A stretch of DNA of 64,000 nucleotides from Alphaproteobacteria bacterium (GTDB lineage: Bacteria > Pseudomonadota > Alphaproteobacteria > UBA2136 > UBA6156): NCBI GenBank assembly GCA_027485835.1, contig JAIXQG010000001.1:381902-445901 (forward strand). Direction: 5' to 3'. Shown here one piece after another: positions 25,606 to 34,132 of this stretch (the stretch's first letter is position 1; every line of letters begins with the position of its first letter). The notes beneath the pieces were generated by a model that saw only the letters and a program-made list of their open reading frames with translations, had not been told where the DNA came from and did not search any database. The position numbers and the translations under genes are program-made.

Positions 25606-26595
25606 ATGGCCGAACCCCAAGGTTTGTTGGACAACATCAAACTGAGTATTCCCGATATTTCCAAGCTGCCGGTTTCGGCGGAAATCAAGCAGATTGATAA
25701 AGCTGCCGGACAGGTTTTTGACCAGTTACCTATGATGGTTGTGAATGTCGTACTCGGCCTTATGCTGATTGTTGCAGGCTGGTTGCTGTGCAGCTGGGTT
25801 GCCAGCAAGGTTAACCACTGGCTGGTGAAGGCCCATATGGAAGAGACGCTGGCCGCGTTTTTGGCCAGTACGGCACGGTTTGTACTCTTCTTCAGTATTT
25901 TTGTGGCCGGGCTTTCTGTCGTTGGCGTAAGTTCTACCACCCTTGCCGCCTTGCTGGGCGCCATGGGTTTGGCAGTTGGTTTTGCCATGCGCGGCACCTT
26001 GGGTAGCATTGCCGGAGGCATTATGCTGATGGTGCACCGGCCTGTAAAAGTGGGCGACTATATTGAAGCCGGGATGGGCCCCAACATGATTGGCGGGACG
26101 GTGAAGCGTATCGGGTTGTTTTCGACCGAAATCAACACCAAAGAGTTTATACGGGCATTCATCCCTAACGTGACCATGTGGGAGACGCTGCTGCAAAACC
26201 ATACCTACAACCGCATGCACATGCTGCGGATTGAGTTCGGTTTGGGGCATGAAGTGAATGTGTGGGAAGCGTTTGGCGTGATTAAGCGTGCGCTGACTGC
26301 AAACCCGCTGGTGCTAAAAACGCCGGAACCCAACCTGAGCGTGGAAAACCTTACTGAATTTGGCATTATGTGCATGATGGAAATTTGGGTACGGACCGAA
26401 GACCGCCGCGTGCTGCGCGGCACCGTGCTGCTCGACGTGATGGATGCACTGCGCGAAAACGGCATGCGCATGGCCTACCAAGAGCCGGACCACGTTTCTA
26501 TTTACGGCAAGCCCGCCCATGAAACGTTGCCTGCGATTAAGGCGGGCGGCGCAAAAAAGGCTCCCGCCGACGAGGTAAAGGGTGATAAGCTTTAG
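25606..26595 (+). CDS. mscS: MscS-family small-conductance mechanosensitive channel
   Basis: 329 residues. Three membrane helices (about 45-68, 80-105, and the pore helix), with the pore-lining signature AALLGAMGLAVGFAMRGTLGSIAGGIMLMVHRPVKVGDYIEAG (about 115-158) and GTVKRIGLFSTEINTKEFIRAFIPN of the beta domain. Releases solutes under hypo-osmotic shock. The ATG follows TTAAGGACACCACC. The C-terminus ends in a Lys/Ala-rich tail. The next gene starts 30 bases on. Confidence 0.92.
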   Translation: MAEPQGLLDNIKLSIPDISKLPVSAEIKQIDKAAGQVFDQLPMMVVNVVLGLMLIVAGWLLCSWVASKVNHWLVKAHMEETLAAFLASTARFVLFFSIFVAGLSVVGVSSTTLAALLGAMGLAVGFAMRGTLGSIAGGIMLMVHRPVKVGDYIEAGMGPNMIGGTVKRIGLFSTEINTKEFIRAFIPNVTMWETLLQNHTYNRMHMLRIEFGLGHEVNVWEAFGVIKRALTANPLVLKTPEPNLSVENLTEFGIMCMMEIWVRTEDRRVLRGTVLLDVMDALRENGMRMAYQEPDHVSIYGKPAHETLPAIKAGGAKKAPADEVKGDKL

Positions 26596-26625
26596 GCATC
26601 GTTTTAATAAGAAAGGGTCGGCACT

Positions 26626-27315
26626 ATGCGCAGGGGATTTATAGGTTTAATGGCAGCCCTAGCCGGAGTTTTACTGGCGCCCGTCGGTTTTAGCTCCGAT
26701 GCCGCAGCCCCTGCCAAAGCACCGCTGGTTGTGGAGATGTTCACCAGCAAATACTGCCCGAACTGCCCCATGGCGGAATCGAAAATGAAGGGTGTGGCCG
26801 AGGATAACGCCGACCTTTTGGTGCTGTTTGAGCATGTGGATTACTGGGACCGCAGCGAGAAGGAAAAAGACCCGCACGGTTTGCCGGAAATCACCCAGCG
26901 CCAGTATGATTACTCCAATACCCTCAGCAAGCGCCCGGGGCAGGTATTTACCCCCATGCCTTTGATTGATGGCCAGATTTTGGCAAACCCGCCGCTGTTG
27001 TTCAGCTGGGGGAGCGCCCTTGCCCGTGGCCGCGAGCTGCCTGCCAAGGAATTGCTGGCTTTGAGCAAGGATAAGAGCGGTTCACTGAACATCCCCCTGC
27101 CCGCCAGCTTGCGGAGTAAGGACAATGAAATCTGGGTGATGGGGATTGAGCCGGTGGAAGGCACTAAGGTATGGCGTGTGAACGGGATTGTTCCGGCCAA
27201 CCGCAAGGGCGATGGCGCGCACCTGAGTGCTGCCCTGCTGCCAGCCGGACCCGACTTGCTGGTTTTAGTGCAAAAGCCCGGCCCGGGTGCCGTGCTGGCA
27301 GTGGGCCGCTTATAA
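26626..27315 (+). CDS. DUF1223 family exported thioredoxin-fold protein
   Basis: 229 residues, signal peptide 1-24 (GFIGLMAALAGVLLAPVGFSSDA). The mature N-terminus LVVEMFTSKYCPNCPMAES carries a CxxC (Cys 44, Cys 47), and the following EHVDYWDRSEKEKDPHGLPEITQRQYDYSNTLSKRPGQVFTPMPLIDG is the DUF1223 signature. These periplasmic proteins look like redox-active thioredoxin relatives; function not established. An intrinsic terminator follows 12 bases after the stop. Confidence 0.85.
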   Translation: MRRGFIGLMAALAGVLLAPVGFSSDAAAPAKAPLVVEMFTSKYCPNCPMAESKMKGVAEDNADLLVLFEHVDYWDRSEKEKDPHGLPEITQRQYDYSNTLSKRPGQVFTPMPLIDGQILANPPLLFSWGSALARGRELPAKELLALSKDKSGSLNIPLPASLRSKDNEIWVMGIEPVEGTKVWRVNGIVPANRKGDGAHLSAALLPAGPDLLVLVQKPGPGAVLAVGRL

Positions 27316-27327
27316 CGAGCTCAACCT

Positions 27328-27358
27328 ACCAAAACGGCCGCTGAGCGGCTTTTTTGGT
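27328..27358. terminator. Strong (near-symmetric) terminator after the DUF1223 gene
   Basis: ACCAAAA ... GGCCGCTGAGCGGC ... TTTTTTGGT: a GCCGC/GCGGC core with an A-tract on one side and six T on the other, pairing out to ACC/GGT. It terminates the plus-strand mscS-DUF1223 unit. Confidence 0.85.
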
Positions 27359-27423
27359 GGCACCTGCATTTTATGTACACAGGTGTCAGTTTAAGATGTT
27401 GTGCCTATGCATATAGAAACACG

Positions 27424-28665
27424 ATGCAAATGCACAAGAACAATGTCGCTTTCTCCCTGACGCTACCTGAGCGGCTTGGGGTTTGCGTGGATCGTGTGGG
27501 CGGGAAACGGGCCCTGGCGACGCTTATTGGTGTGAGTGAATCGCAGATCTTCCGCTACCTGAACGGCCTGAACGAAATGACCAGCGACAAACTGCTGGCC
27601 GTGGCCCGCGCGGCCAAGGTGGATGCGGGTTGGCTGCTGAGCGGTGACGGCGATATGGTGAGCGGCAATGCGGCCGGAAGCGATAAGCGCCCCGTGTTCC
27701 GTGGTGAGCTACTTGTGCAAATTACCCAATTATTTGAAGAGCTTCTGGTAGAATTTGAGAAGCCTTTTAACCCGCGTCAGCGAGCCCGCGCCATTACGTT
27801 TCTTTACAATGCGTTACGTCATGAGGAAACGATGCGGGGGATTGAATATGTTCCCAACAAGTTTGATATGCTTAAGTCTCTGAATTATATATCCGAGCTA
27901 CGGACGGAAGAAGAGCTGGAGATTCAGAACAACGCTCTTGAAATGCTGGAATACCCATCATCTTCTAAAATAGAACTGGAATATCTCCGTACATGGGTAA
28001 ATCAGGTTGTAAGAGGTACTAAGGGCTATTACTCAAGCTATTCAGGCCAAGTTTACTTTGAGCGTAAATCGGGTGGGAAATTAGATTCACAGAGTATTCT
28101 GGAACTTCAAAACTTAATTGGACTAGCTACTCGGTCTACAGGAAAATCCAATTTGAGCTGGTTGGATTTAGGCTGTGGCAGTGGCCGTCATTTGGCTCAC
28201 ATTGCGGCTCATTACTCGAATGTTGAGTTAAAAGGATTAGAACTATCTCAACTTGGATTCAACATGTGTAATAGCCTTATACAAGCTGAGAAGTTGCCTA
28301 AGGACAGTGTTATACAAGGTGATGTGCGTCAGTTACCCTATGCTGCCAATAGCTTTGACGTTGTTTTTGCTAATTTAAGCCTATATTGCTTACCTTATAT
28401 TCCAGACACAGGTCTTGGTTTGGAAGAAGCTATGAACGAAATCTGCCGTGTTCTCGTCCCAAATGGGATACTCAAAATGTCTTTCCCGCATGGTCATTGG
28501 CGCGATTACTCTATGTCTCACCAATTTATGAATGAAGAGAGCTTGAAGCGATTGATTTCAAATTATCCGCTCGAGCTGACGAGCTATACGGAAGAAATCC
28601 TGCAACCGGCTCCAATGCAACTTAAACACGACAAAGATATTCATTTGATACTTACAAAAAAATAG
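27424..28665 (+). CDS. XRE-type HTH regulator domain fused to a SAM-dependent methyltransferase
   Basis: 413 residues from ATG 27424 (27430 is also possible; an in-frame ATG at 27373 lies within the promoter region). Residues about 8-75 are a phage-repressor-like HTH (LGVCVDRVGGKRALATLIGVSESQIFRYLNGLNEMTSDKLLAVARAAKVDAGWLLSG). Residues about 80-230 are a helical linker. A class I methyltransferase follows: motif I LSWLDLGCGSGRHL, then GDVRQLPYAANSFDVVFANLSLYCLPYI and NEICRVLVPNGILKMSFPHG. Base composition changes within the gene: the HTH part looks like the host, the rest from about 27720 is markedly AT-richer, suggesting a chimera. Methyl acceptor unknown. Confidence 0.82.
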   Translation: MQMHKNNVAFSLTLPERLGVCVDRVGGKRALATLIGVSESQIFRYLNGLNEMTSDKLLAVARAAKVDAGWLLSGDGDMVSGNAAGSDKRPVFRGELLVQITQLFEELLVEFEKPFNPRQRARAITFLYNALRHEETMRGIEYVPNKFDMLKSLNYISELRTEEELEIQNNALEMLEYPSSSKIELEYLRTWVNQVVRGTKGYYSSYSGQVYFERKSGGKLDSQSILELQNLIGLATRSTGKSNLSWLDLGCGSGRHLAHIAAHYSNVELKGLELSQLGFNMCNSLIQAEKLPKDSVIQGDVRQLPYAANSFDVVFANLSLYCLPYIPDTGLGLEEAMNEICRVLVPNGILKMSFPHGHWRDYSMSHQFMNEESLKRLISNYPLELTSYTEEILQPAPMQLKHDKDIHLILTKK

Positions 28666-28687
28666 ACGGGCTTTGCCCATCTATTTT
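28660..28687. terminator. Bidirectional terminator
   Basis: AAATAGACGGGC-TTT-GCCCATCTATTT hairpin overlapping the stop codon of the HTH-methyltransferase gene, with T-runs on both strands. It serves that gene and the convergent GRDP-like gene. Confidence 0.75.
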
Positions 28688-28704
28688 ATGAATAATTAAG
28701 AGCC

Positions 28705-29145
28705 TTAGGAGCAAGATGATGCCATGTAGGCTTCTTGGATACCGTAGGCACGCAGCTCTACACCGAACTCGCTTTTGTAAGCAGGCAGGGTGTTGGCTTC
28801 GAAGATCGGGGTCATGTCTTCATCTTCTGCGGCCGGGTTGTGGTGCTTGTACTCACCGAACAGCAGCTCGCAGTCGGCCATGTACTGGCGGGTGAAGGTG
28901 ATGTGGGCGTGCCAGACATGGTCTACCAGACGCGGCGGCACGAAGGTGGTGGCCGGGAATTTGGCGCAGAGGGTCAGGAACTTGCGGTAGAGGTCTTCGG
29001 CGCGGGCCAAGTCGGCAGCCGGCAGGCCGGTGTCTTCGGCGACGTGCTTCATGACGGCGGTCAGGTCGACCTTAGCCAGACGCTCTTCGAACGGCGTATC
29101 GAAATGAGCTTGGGCAAAGCTTACACGGGCGGTGGTGTCTTGCAT
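28705..29145 (-). CDS. GRDP-like (glycine-rich-domain-containing-protein-like) protein
   Basis: 146 residues from ATG 29145, chosen because AGAGGAG lies 10 bases upstream; a longer frame to 29190 would begin in an operator. Core motif VPPRLVDHVWHAHITFTRQYMADCELLFGEYKHHNP (about 81-116) matches the GRDP-like family 'vDxxWHxHxxxxxxYxxxC'. Function unknown; the His/Cys pattern hints at metal binding. Two phased palindromes sit upstream, so the gene is probably tightly regulated. Confidence 0.75.
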   Translation of the reverse strand: MQDTTARVSFAQAHFDTPFEERLAKVDLTAVMKHVAEDTGLPAADLARAEDLYRKFLTLCAKFPATTFVPPRLVDHVWHAHITFTRQYMADCELLFGEYKHHNPAAEDEDMTPIFEANTLPAYKSEFGVELRAYGIQEAYMASSCS

Positions 29146-29168
29146 ATCTGATAGACTCCTCTGTTGAT

Positions 29169-29188
29169 GTCTTTCGTATACGAGAGAC
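29169..29188 (-). promoter_or_regulatory. Palindromic operator, proximal copy
   Basis: GTCTTTCGTATACGAGAGAC, a 20-bp palindrome with a single mismatched pair, 24-43 bases upstream of the GRDP-like start. Centre-to-centre distance to the distal copy is 32 bp, about three helical turns, so both would face the same side of the DNA. Confidence 0.7.
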
Positions 29189-29200
29189 ACTACACAAAGA

Positions 29201-29220
29201 GTCTCTCCTATACAAGAGAC
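29201..29220 (-). promoter_or_regulatory. Palindromic operator, distal copy
   Basis: GTCTCTCCTATACAAGAGAC: same arms GTCTCT/AGAGAC and central TATA as the proximal copy. A possible promoter runs through the pair on the minus strand (TTGTAT, 17 bases, TAGTGT), which would place the operators over -35 and the transcription start. Confidence 0.68.
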
Positions 29221-29342
29221 TTTTGCACCAACCTGTGGATAAAATCTATCTTTTATGAAATATCAGCCTATTAAGTAGACACCCTTATGTCATTGTCGGA
29301 CAAACTGATTGCGGAAACAGAGCAACGAGGGAGATTTCCGCC

Positions 29343-29726
29343 ATGATAAAGACCGCCAGCCGCCACACAGAGCCCGAGGGGGCCTATGCCAACGCTGATG
29401 ACGACTTTGCACATTATAGTAAGTGTGGTGCTGAGAGTGCGGTTCCGCAAGGGCGGTTGGTGCTTGTGTTGGAGAAAGAATTGAGTGAGGCGAGCCGTAA
29501 ATCTCTCCATAACCTACTTAAAAACAATATGTTTTATGGCGATATGACCATTGTTAGCGGCTTGAGCCGTGCCACTATCATTCAAGCCGAAAAGCTGAGT
29601 AACGGTTTGTTTTATAACCGAAATGAGTACATTACGCCTGAAGCTGCGTTTAACATGCTGCCGTGGCGCGAGATATGGGTGATTTCGCAAGGGCTGGTTT
29701 GGACTTTGACGCCTTTTGCCCATTAA
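29343..29726 (+). CDS. Hypothetical protein
   Basis: 127 residues, start supported by GAGGGAG 8 bases upstream. Soluble, mixed composition; middle part LVLVLEKELSEASRKSLHNLLKNNMFYGDMTIVSGLSRATIIQAEKLSNG could be a small DNA-binding helical region (SGLSRATIIQAEKL resembles an HTH recognition segment), but this is weak. C-terminus WREIWVISQGLVWTLTPFAH. Divergent from the GRDP-like gene across the operator region. No family recognised. Confidence 0.55.
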   Translation: MIKTASRHTEPEGAYANADDDFAHYSKCGAESAVPQGRLVLVLEKELSEASRKSLHNLLKNNMFYGDMTIVSGLSRATIIQAEKLSNGLFYNRNEYITPEAAFNMLPWREIWVISQGLVWTLTPFAH

Positions 29727-29819
29727 CCCGCTTTAAACCGTTTGAGTGGCACAACTTTCATGCCCGAGGACTGAGCAAGGTGCTTGTTGCGCTTGGCATG
29801 CGTGCTTAGGGTGCTAGCC

Positions 29820-32252
29820 ATGACCTCTGCTCACCAAAAAGCCTCTAAGGCTGCCGCAAAATCGGCTCTCACCAAGGCTAAGCCTGTTGTAATGGAACCT
29901 GAAGCCTCCTCTGGCTGGAGTGTGGAAGGGATTGTACGGCTGTTATTGCTGTTTTTTGCCGCCACCCTGCCCTTTTATTACGACCTTGGCGTGCCCGAGG
30001 TAAGTGGCGACATACGCTGGCTGGCGACCGAGTTTTTTGCCGCTGCATGTGCGATTCTGCTGCTTTCCAAGGCCGTATGGACGGGCGACAAGCAGGTATC
30101 CCTCCGATGGCCGGTGGTGATGTGGTTTGCGTTGGGTTTGGCCGTGTGGGCGGCTGTAAGCCTGATTGACGCCCTGAACCCCAGCCGTGGGATTATCCTG
30201 ATTAAAGCCCTGTATGCCCAATTGATACTGTTGGCGGTTGTGTACCATGTGGCGACCCCCGGGTTTGGCCGCAAGTTATTGTGGGCGCTGGCCTTGCCGA
30301 TGCTTGGCACCTCGATCGTCGGGTTTTTACAATTCCATACCATGACCGATGCCGGTTTTCAGGCGCTGATGGATAGCAGCTGGTTCTGGATGCTCTTCAA
30401 ACCGTTTATAGGAATTTTGGACTTTGTGGCCGCCCTGATTGGCGATGCCATGGGCTGGGGTGAGCGTCAGCTGGGATTTGTGGGGCTTGTTACCAGCACC
30501 TTCCTGCAAAGTGCCGTGCCCGGTAGCACCTTTGCCAATAAAAACCTTGCGGGTAGCTGGACCGGCATGATGCTGCCGATTGCGTTTTATCTGCTGATTA
30601 CCGCCAAGCGTTGGCCTGCACAGGCCGTTGCCAGCGTTTTGCTGGCTGTGGGCAGCGTGTTTTTGGTTTACAGCCGCGCGCGCGCCAGTTGGGTAGCCTT
30701 GTTTTGTGCCATGGCGACCCTTGCGGCGCTGCTGATTTTGGTGCCTGCATGGCGTAAGGCAATTTGGAGCCATTTGGACAAGAGCCATATTATCTGGCTG
30801 GTTGTGCCTGTGGTGTGTTTGCTTAAATGGGGTGGCGATGTGGCCCCTGTGGCGGCTGGCCATGCCATTGACCGCACCCCTGCGGAACAAATAGAAGCCC
30901 TGACCCAAAGTAGCTGGAACGAAATTGGCGGGCGTTTGGCCTACAACCTGAACAGCCTTGTGATTACCAAGGACTATTGGTTTAACGGCGTGGGACTTGG
31001 GAATTTCTATACGATTTATCCGCCTTACTATAATGACCTCGTTGTAACCCCCACCAACAGCTACAATGTGATGGCCCGCCCGCAGCGCACCCACACCGAC
31101 ATGATGCAAGCGTTTGATGAAATGGGGACACCCGGAGGGATACTTTACGTTGGCCTGTTTGTGAGCGCGATTGCCATGGCACTACGCATGGCCGGACGCC
31201 GCGCGGGGGCTTTAGGTGGCTACCTGATTGGTGCCGGTATGATGACGATGATGGCAGCGCTGACGGTATTTTTAGAACAGCAAGGCATGCTGGCGTTGCC
31301 CGGTATGTGGCACTGGTTGCTGGTCCTGCTGCAGCTTCTGTTTATTGCAGGTATGGCGTTTGGAGCCTTTGTGAGCTGGCGCGCTGTGCAGAAGGAGCAG
31401 ACGGCTGCCGATGATACGCAATTACTGGGCCTGATGGCGGGGATGGGTGTGCTGACTATTTGCATTAACGCGCTGTTTGACTTCCCCATGCAATTGCCGA
31501 CGGCACCGGCGGCGGCCGTGTTGATGATGGGCTTAATTGCCGCGCTTTACATGCGATATTATCCGCAGGAAGCCACGGCACCGTTTGCCAAGCGTTTGCC
31601 GGAGCGTGTGCAGGTAAAGCGTGGTGCTATAGTTGCGGCTTTGGTTGTGACCGTTGTCGCGAGTGTAGTTGCGATGTGGGACGGTTTGAAATTCAGGGAA
31701 AGCAACGTGCTGCTGAAGCAGGGCATGGTACGCATTTACAGCGGCCTGAACGACGACATGACGCTGGAAGCGCTGAAGCGTGCGTGGGAGGTTTACCCCT
31801 ATGACCAGCGGATTCAGGAGCACCTTGGCGTGGTGTACGCCAACTATACGGGTGTTATGCCGATTAGCCTTGAGGAGCGGATTTCTAAGCTGGAGTGGGT
31901 GCTGCAGGGCGACCCGTGGGGCGCCAACCACATGATTAACCTTGCCGGGTTGTATCTGCAACTGGCGACGCAGCAGCAGATGCGGGGCGATTTGCAGGGC
32001 GCCTCGCAGTCCCTCTCCCGTACCGATGAGCTGTTCGAGCGGTTGAAGGAAAATGCCGATTTTAGCCACTACACATGGGGTATTGGCGGAACGCTACGGA
32101 ACATGCAAGGGCGGCCACAGGAAGCGATTTGGATGTTCCGCCGTGCGTTAGCGATTGAGCCCGGTTATACGCCTGCCACGTATGGCTTGCAGATGGCGAT
32201 CTCGGCCAGCGGCGTGCGTCCGGCTGTGGTGCAGGACGGCATGATGCGCTAA
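29820..32252 (+). CDS. O-antigen ligase/polymerase-like membrane protein with C-terminal TPR-like region
   Basis: 810 residues from ATG 29820 (an upstream TTG is possible). About twelve transmembrane helices in the first 620 residues. A Wzy_C-type periplasmic loop is visible: WFNGVGLGNFYTIYPPYY ... RPQRTHTDMMQAFDEMGTPGGILYVGLF (about 385-450), with conserved Arg/His residues. The C-terminal part (about 655-810) is soluble and helical (LGVVYANYTG, LYLQLATQQQMRGDLQGASQSLSRTDELFERL, GRPQEAIWMFRRALAIEPGYTPATYG), TPR-like. It could ligate O-antigen to lipid A core or glycosylate protein. A strong terminator follows. Confidence 0.82.
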   Translation: MTSAHQKASKAAAKSALTKAKPVVMEPEASSGWSVEGIVRLLLLFFAATLPFYYDLGVPEVSGDIRWLATEFFAAACAILLLSKAVWTGDKQVSLRWPVVMWFALGLAVWAAVSLIDALNPSRGIILIKALYAQLILLAVVYHVATPGFGRKLLWALALPMLGTSIVGFLQFHTMTDAGFQALMDSSWFWMLFKPFIGILDFVAALIGDAMGWGERQLGFVGLVTSTFLQSAVPGSTFANKNLAGSWTGMMLPIAFYLLITAKRWPAQAVASVLLAVGSVFLVYSRARASWVALFCAMATLAALLILVPAWRKAIWSHLDKSHIIWLVVPVVCLLKWGGDVAPVAAGHAIDRTPAEQIEALTQSSWNEIGGRLAYNLNSLVITKDYWFNGVGLGNFYTIYPPYYNDLVVTPTNSYNVMARPQRTHTDMMQAFDEMGTPGGILYVGLFVSAIAMALRMAGRRAGALGGYLIGAGMMTMMAALTVFLEQQGMLALPGMWHWLLVLLQLLFIAGMAFGAFVSWRAVQKEQTAADDTQLLGLMAGMGVLTICINALFDFPMQLPTAPAAAVLMMGLIAALYMRYYPQEATAPFAKRLPERVQVKRGAIVAALVVTVVASVVAMWDGLKFRESNVLLKQGMVRIYSGLNDDMTLEALKRAWEVYPYDQRIQEHLGVVYANYTGVMPISLEERISKLEWVLQGDPWGANHMINLAGLYLQLATQQQMRGDLQGASQSLSRTDELFERLKENADFSHYTWGIGGTLRNMQGRPQEAIWMFRRALAIEPGYTPATYGLQMAISASGVRPAVVQDGMMR

Positions 32253-32265
32253 CCGAAAGAGCTGA

Positions 32266-32296
32266 AAAAGCGCCGGATACCGGCCCTTTTTTTTTG
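32266..32296 (+). terminator. Rho-independent terminator after the O-ligase-like gene
   Basis: GCCGG-ATA-CCGGC stem (32272-32284) followed by a nine-T run, about 20 bases past the stop codon. Confidence 0.88.
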
Positions 32297-32300
32297 ATTT

Positions 32301-32945
32301 TTAACGGAGGATGAGCGTGCAGTTGCGTTGGCTGAAGCGCTCGCAGGAGGCTTTCAGTTTTTCGGCATCGGCTTTATCCAGCGTTTTGGTATAAAGCGGG
32401 TATTTGTCGCGGCGGTCGGCACCATCGGTTAGGCGGGTGAAGCCCATACGCTCAAGCAGAACCACACCTTCTGGCGAGTAGCCGCAGGCGTAGCCTTGCA
32501 ACGTGCGGCCTTCGGCGAGGCCATATTTTTCCAGCATCAGGCGGGCAAAGGCGTAGAGCATCATTTGCGCGGAGCGGCCGTTTTCGGATTTGCTCTCGCT
32601 ATTGTAGGCGACAATGGCGCCGAGATAGATGCGGTCTTCTTTGGCGGAGTCTTCGTACGAGAGGATGTCTTTCGAGGTGAACAGGCCTTCTTCGGTGGCA
32701 CCGGCGATGAAGGCGTCGAAGGTATCCGGCGCCAGCATGAAGAAGTCGAGGAAGCCGTAGAGCGTGTCGGATTTATCCTTTAAACAAATGTGGCTGTAGG
32801 GGTTGCGGCGGTAGGCATCGCGCAGCACGCCGAGGTCGATGTTCGTTTCTCCGAACGTGCTGGAGGACATGGTGACCACGCTGTCGAGGTCGTGATAGTC
32901 GGTGGGGATTTCGATAACATATTGGGGCGTGCGCGTGAAAAACAT
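32301..32945 (-). CDS. GNAT-like acetyltransferase
   Basis: 214 residues. GNAT-like layout: DRIYLGAIVAYNSESKSENGRSAQMMLYAFARLMLEKYG (about 105-143), then ACGYSPEGVVLLERMGFTRLTDG (about 155-177), the typical 'a..LlerlGF' end of the fold. The acetyl-CoA loop is not clearly canonical, so substrate and activity are uncertain. Starts 17 bases behind the rng stop, probably the last gene of the dcd-maf-rng unit. Confidence 0.62.
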   Translation of the reverse strand: MFFTRTPQYVIEIPTDYHDLDSVVTMSSSTFGETNIDLGVLRDAYRRNPYSHICLKDKSDTLYGFLDFFMLAPDTFDAFIAGATEEGLFTSKDILSYEDSAKEDRIYLGAIVAYNSESKSENGRSAQMMLYAFARLMLEKYGLAEGRTLQGYACGYSPEGVVLLERMGFTRLTDGADRRDKYPLYTKTLDKADAEKLKASCERFSQRNCTLILR

Positions 32946-32962
32946 CGGTTTGGACTCTCTGC

Positions 32963-34132
32963 TTAACCGCTGATGCGGTAGGTGGTTAGCGGCATGGCGC
33001 CGTCGGCCTCCAGTGTAATGGTACGGCCCAGTTGTGCAAGGCAGGTGGCTTGGGTGAGGTGCTTTTGCAGGATGTACGTGACATCCGGGTGCGCTTTGAC
33101 GGTTTGTTTGCGCAAGGACGGGTTGGCACCGGCGGGGGTACGCCAGAGTTCTAGCCCGATAGCGCCCGCGATGTACTCCGGCGTTTTGAGCAGCAGTGTG
33201 AGCGAGGGGCCGGAGCGTTCGCGCGTGAGCTCGAGCAGCCCATGGCGCGACATGGGGCGGAGCTCGACAAAGCGGTCGTCGGTCACGTTAAACGTGGCGG
33301 AGAGGTGCTCGGTGATAATCCCGCGGTGGTTTTTGCTTTTGGGGGTGATGAAGTCGACAATCACCGAACCGCCGAGGTCGAGCAGGCGGCAGAGGCGGGC
33401 AACCTCTTCTGCCGCGCGGAGGTTGACGGCCATAGTCGCGTCGGTTTTCTGCATGTGGCTGACGGGACCTGCGTTGACGTCGATGGTGGCGACGGCCGAG
33501 GTAAGCTCGATAATTAAGTTGCCCTCTATCCCCTTCCCCTTGAACGGGAATGTGGGGCGGGTGCTGCCCATGGCATCGAGGTGGCCGTCGAGAAGATCGG
33601 TGAACGATTGCAGGCCTTCGACCGAGCCGTCGAGGTCTAGCTGGCGGATGAGGCGCTCTGGCACGTGTTTGCTGACGGCGTCGCGGTGGGCGCCGTTCAT
33701 GATCCAGACCGTGACGGGGTTGGAGCCGGCATCGTGTAGCGCGCGCGTGAGAGCGGTGGGTGGTGCGTGGAGAATGCTCGGGCACGGAGTATCCGGTGCC
33801 GGAGGTTTAATGGCGGTACGGGCGTCGAGCGTTGCGCCTTTTTCATAAAACCCGCCGCGGGTGATGCGGGCGACGATGCCCTGCCCTTGGGTGAGTTTGG
33901 TGCCTTCGGCTAGGGTATTAAATGGCAGGAGCGCGTCGTTGCGGTCGCCGATATCGACAAAGGTGGCGCCGAGGCTGGGCACCACGTGGCGTACGCGGCC
34001 GTAGACCAGCGCGCCTTCGATATGGCGGCGGGTGCATTCGTCGTAGCGGAGGGTTAAGAGGCGGGCGTGGTCATCGAAGAGGGCACAGCGGGTGTGCCAT
34101 GGCGTGGATTCGTAGAGAATGTGATAGGTCAT
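32963..34132 (-). CDS. rng: Ribonuclease E/G family protein (RNase G type, short form)
   Basis: 389 residues, shorter than E. coli RNase G (489). Visible: an S1-like N-terminal domain (ALVYGRVRHVVPSLGATFVDIGDRNDALLPF, about 41-71), the catalytic core VATIDVNAGPVSHM (near 213) and LDLGGSVIVDFI (near 250) that hold the two metal-binding Asp residues, and RHGLLELTRERSGPSL. The zinc-link cysteine motif is not apparent, which matters for dimerisation in RNase E. Its ATG overlaps the maf stop (ATGA at 34129-34132); maf-rng is a familiar alphaproteobacterial pair. A yacG gene, often next, is absent. Confidence 0.88.
   Translation of the reverse strand: MTYHILYESTPWHTRCALFDDHARLLTLRYDECTRRHIEGALVYGRVRHVVPSLGATFVDIGDRNDALLPFNTLAEGTKLTQGQGIVARITRGGFYEKGATLDARTAIKPPAPDTPCPSILHAPPTALTRALHDAGSNPVTVWIMNGAHRDAVSKHVPERLIRQLDLDGSVEGLQSFTDLLDGHLDAMGSTRPTFPFKGKGIEGNLIIELTSAVATIDVNAGPVSHMQKTDATMAVNLRAAEEVARLCRLLDLGGSVIVDFITPKSKNHRGIITEHLSATFNVTDDRFVELRPMSRHGLLELTRERSGPSLTLLLKTPEYIAGAIGLELWRTPAGANPSLRKQTVKAHPDVTYILQKHLTQATCLAQLGRTITLEADGAMPLTTYRISG

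Noticed and set aside
25464..26021. Longer ZapE protein starting at 26021
   Set aside because: The extension is antisense to the start of mscS and lacks family similarity; ATG 25463 begins the conserved protein.
30327..31109. A 260-codon minus-strand frame inside the O-ligase-like gene
   Set aside because: Shadow of a membrane protein gene; His/Gln/Asn-rich composition typical of antisense to hydrophobic codons.
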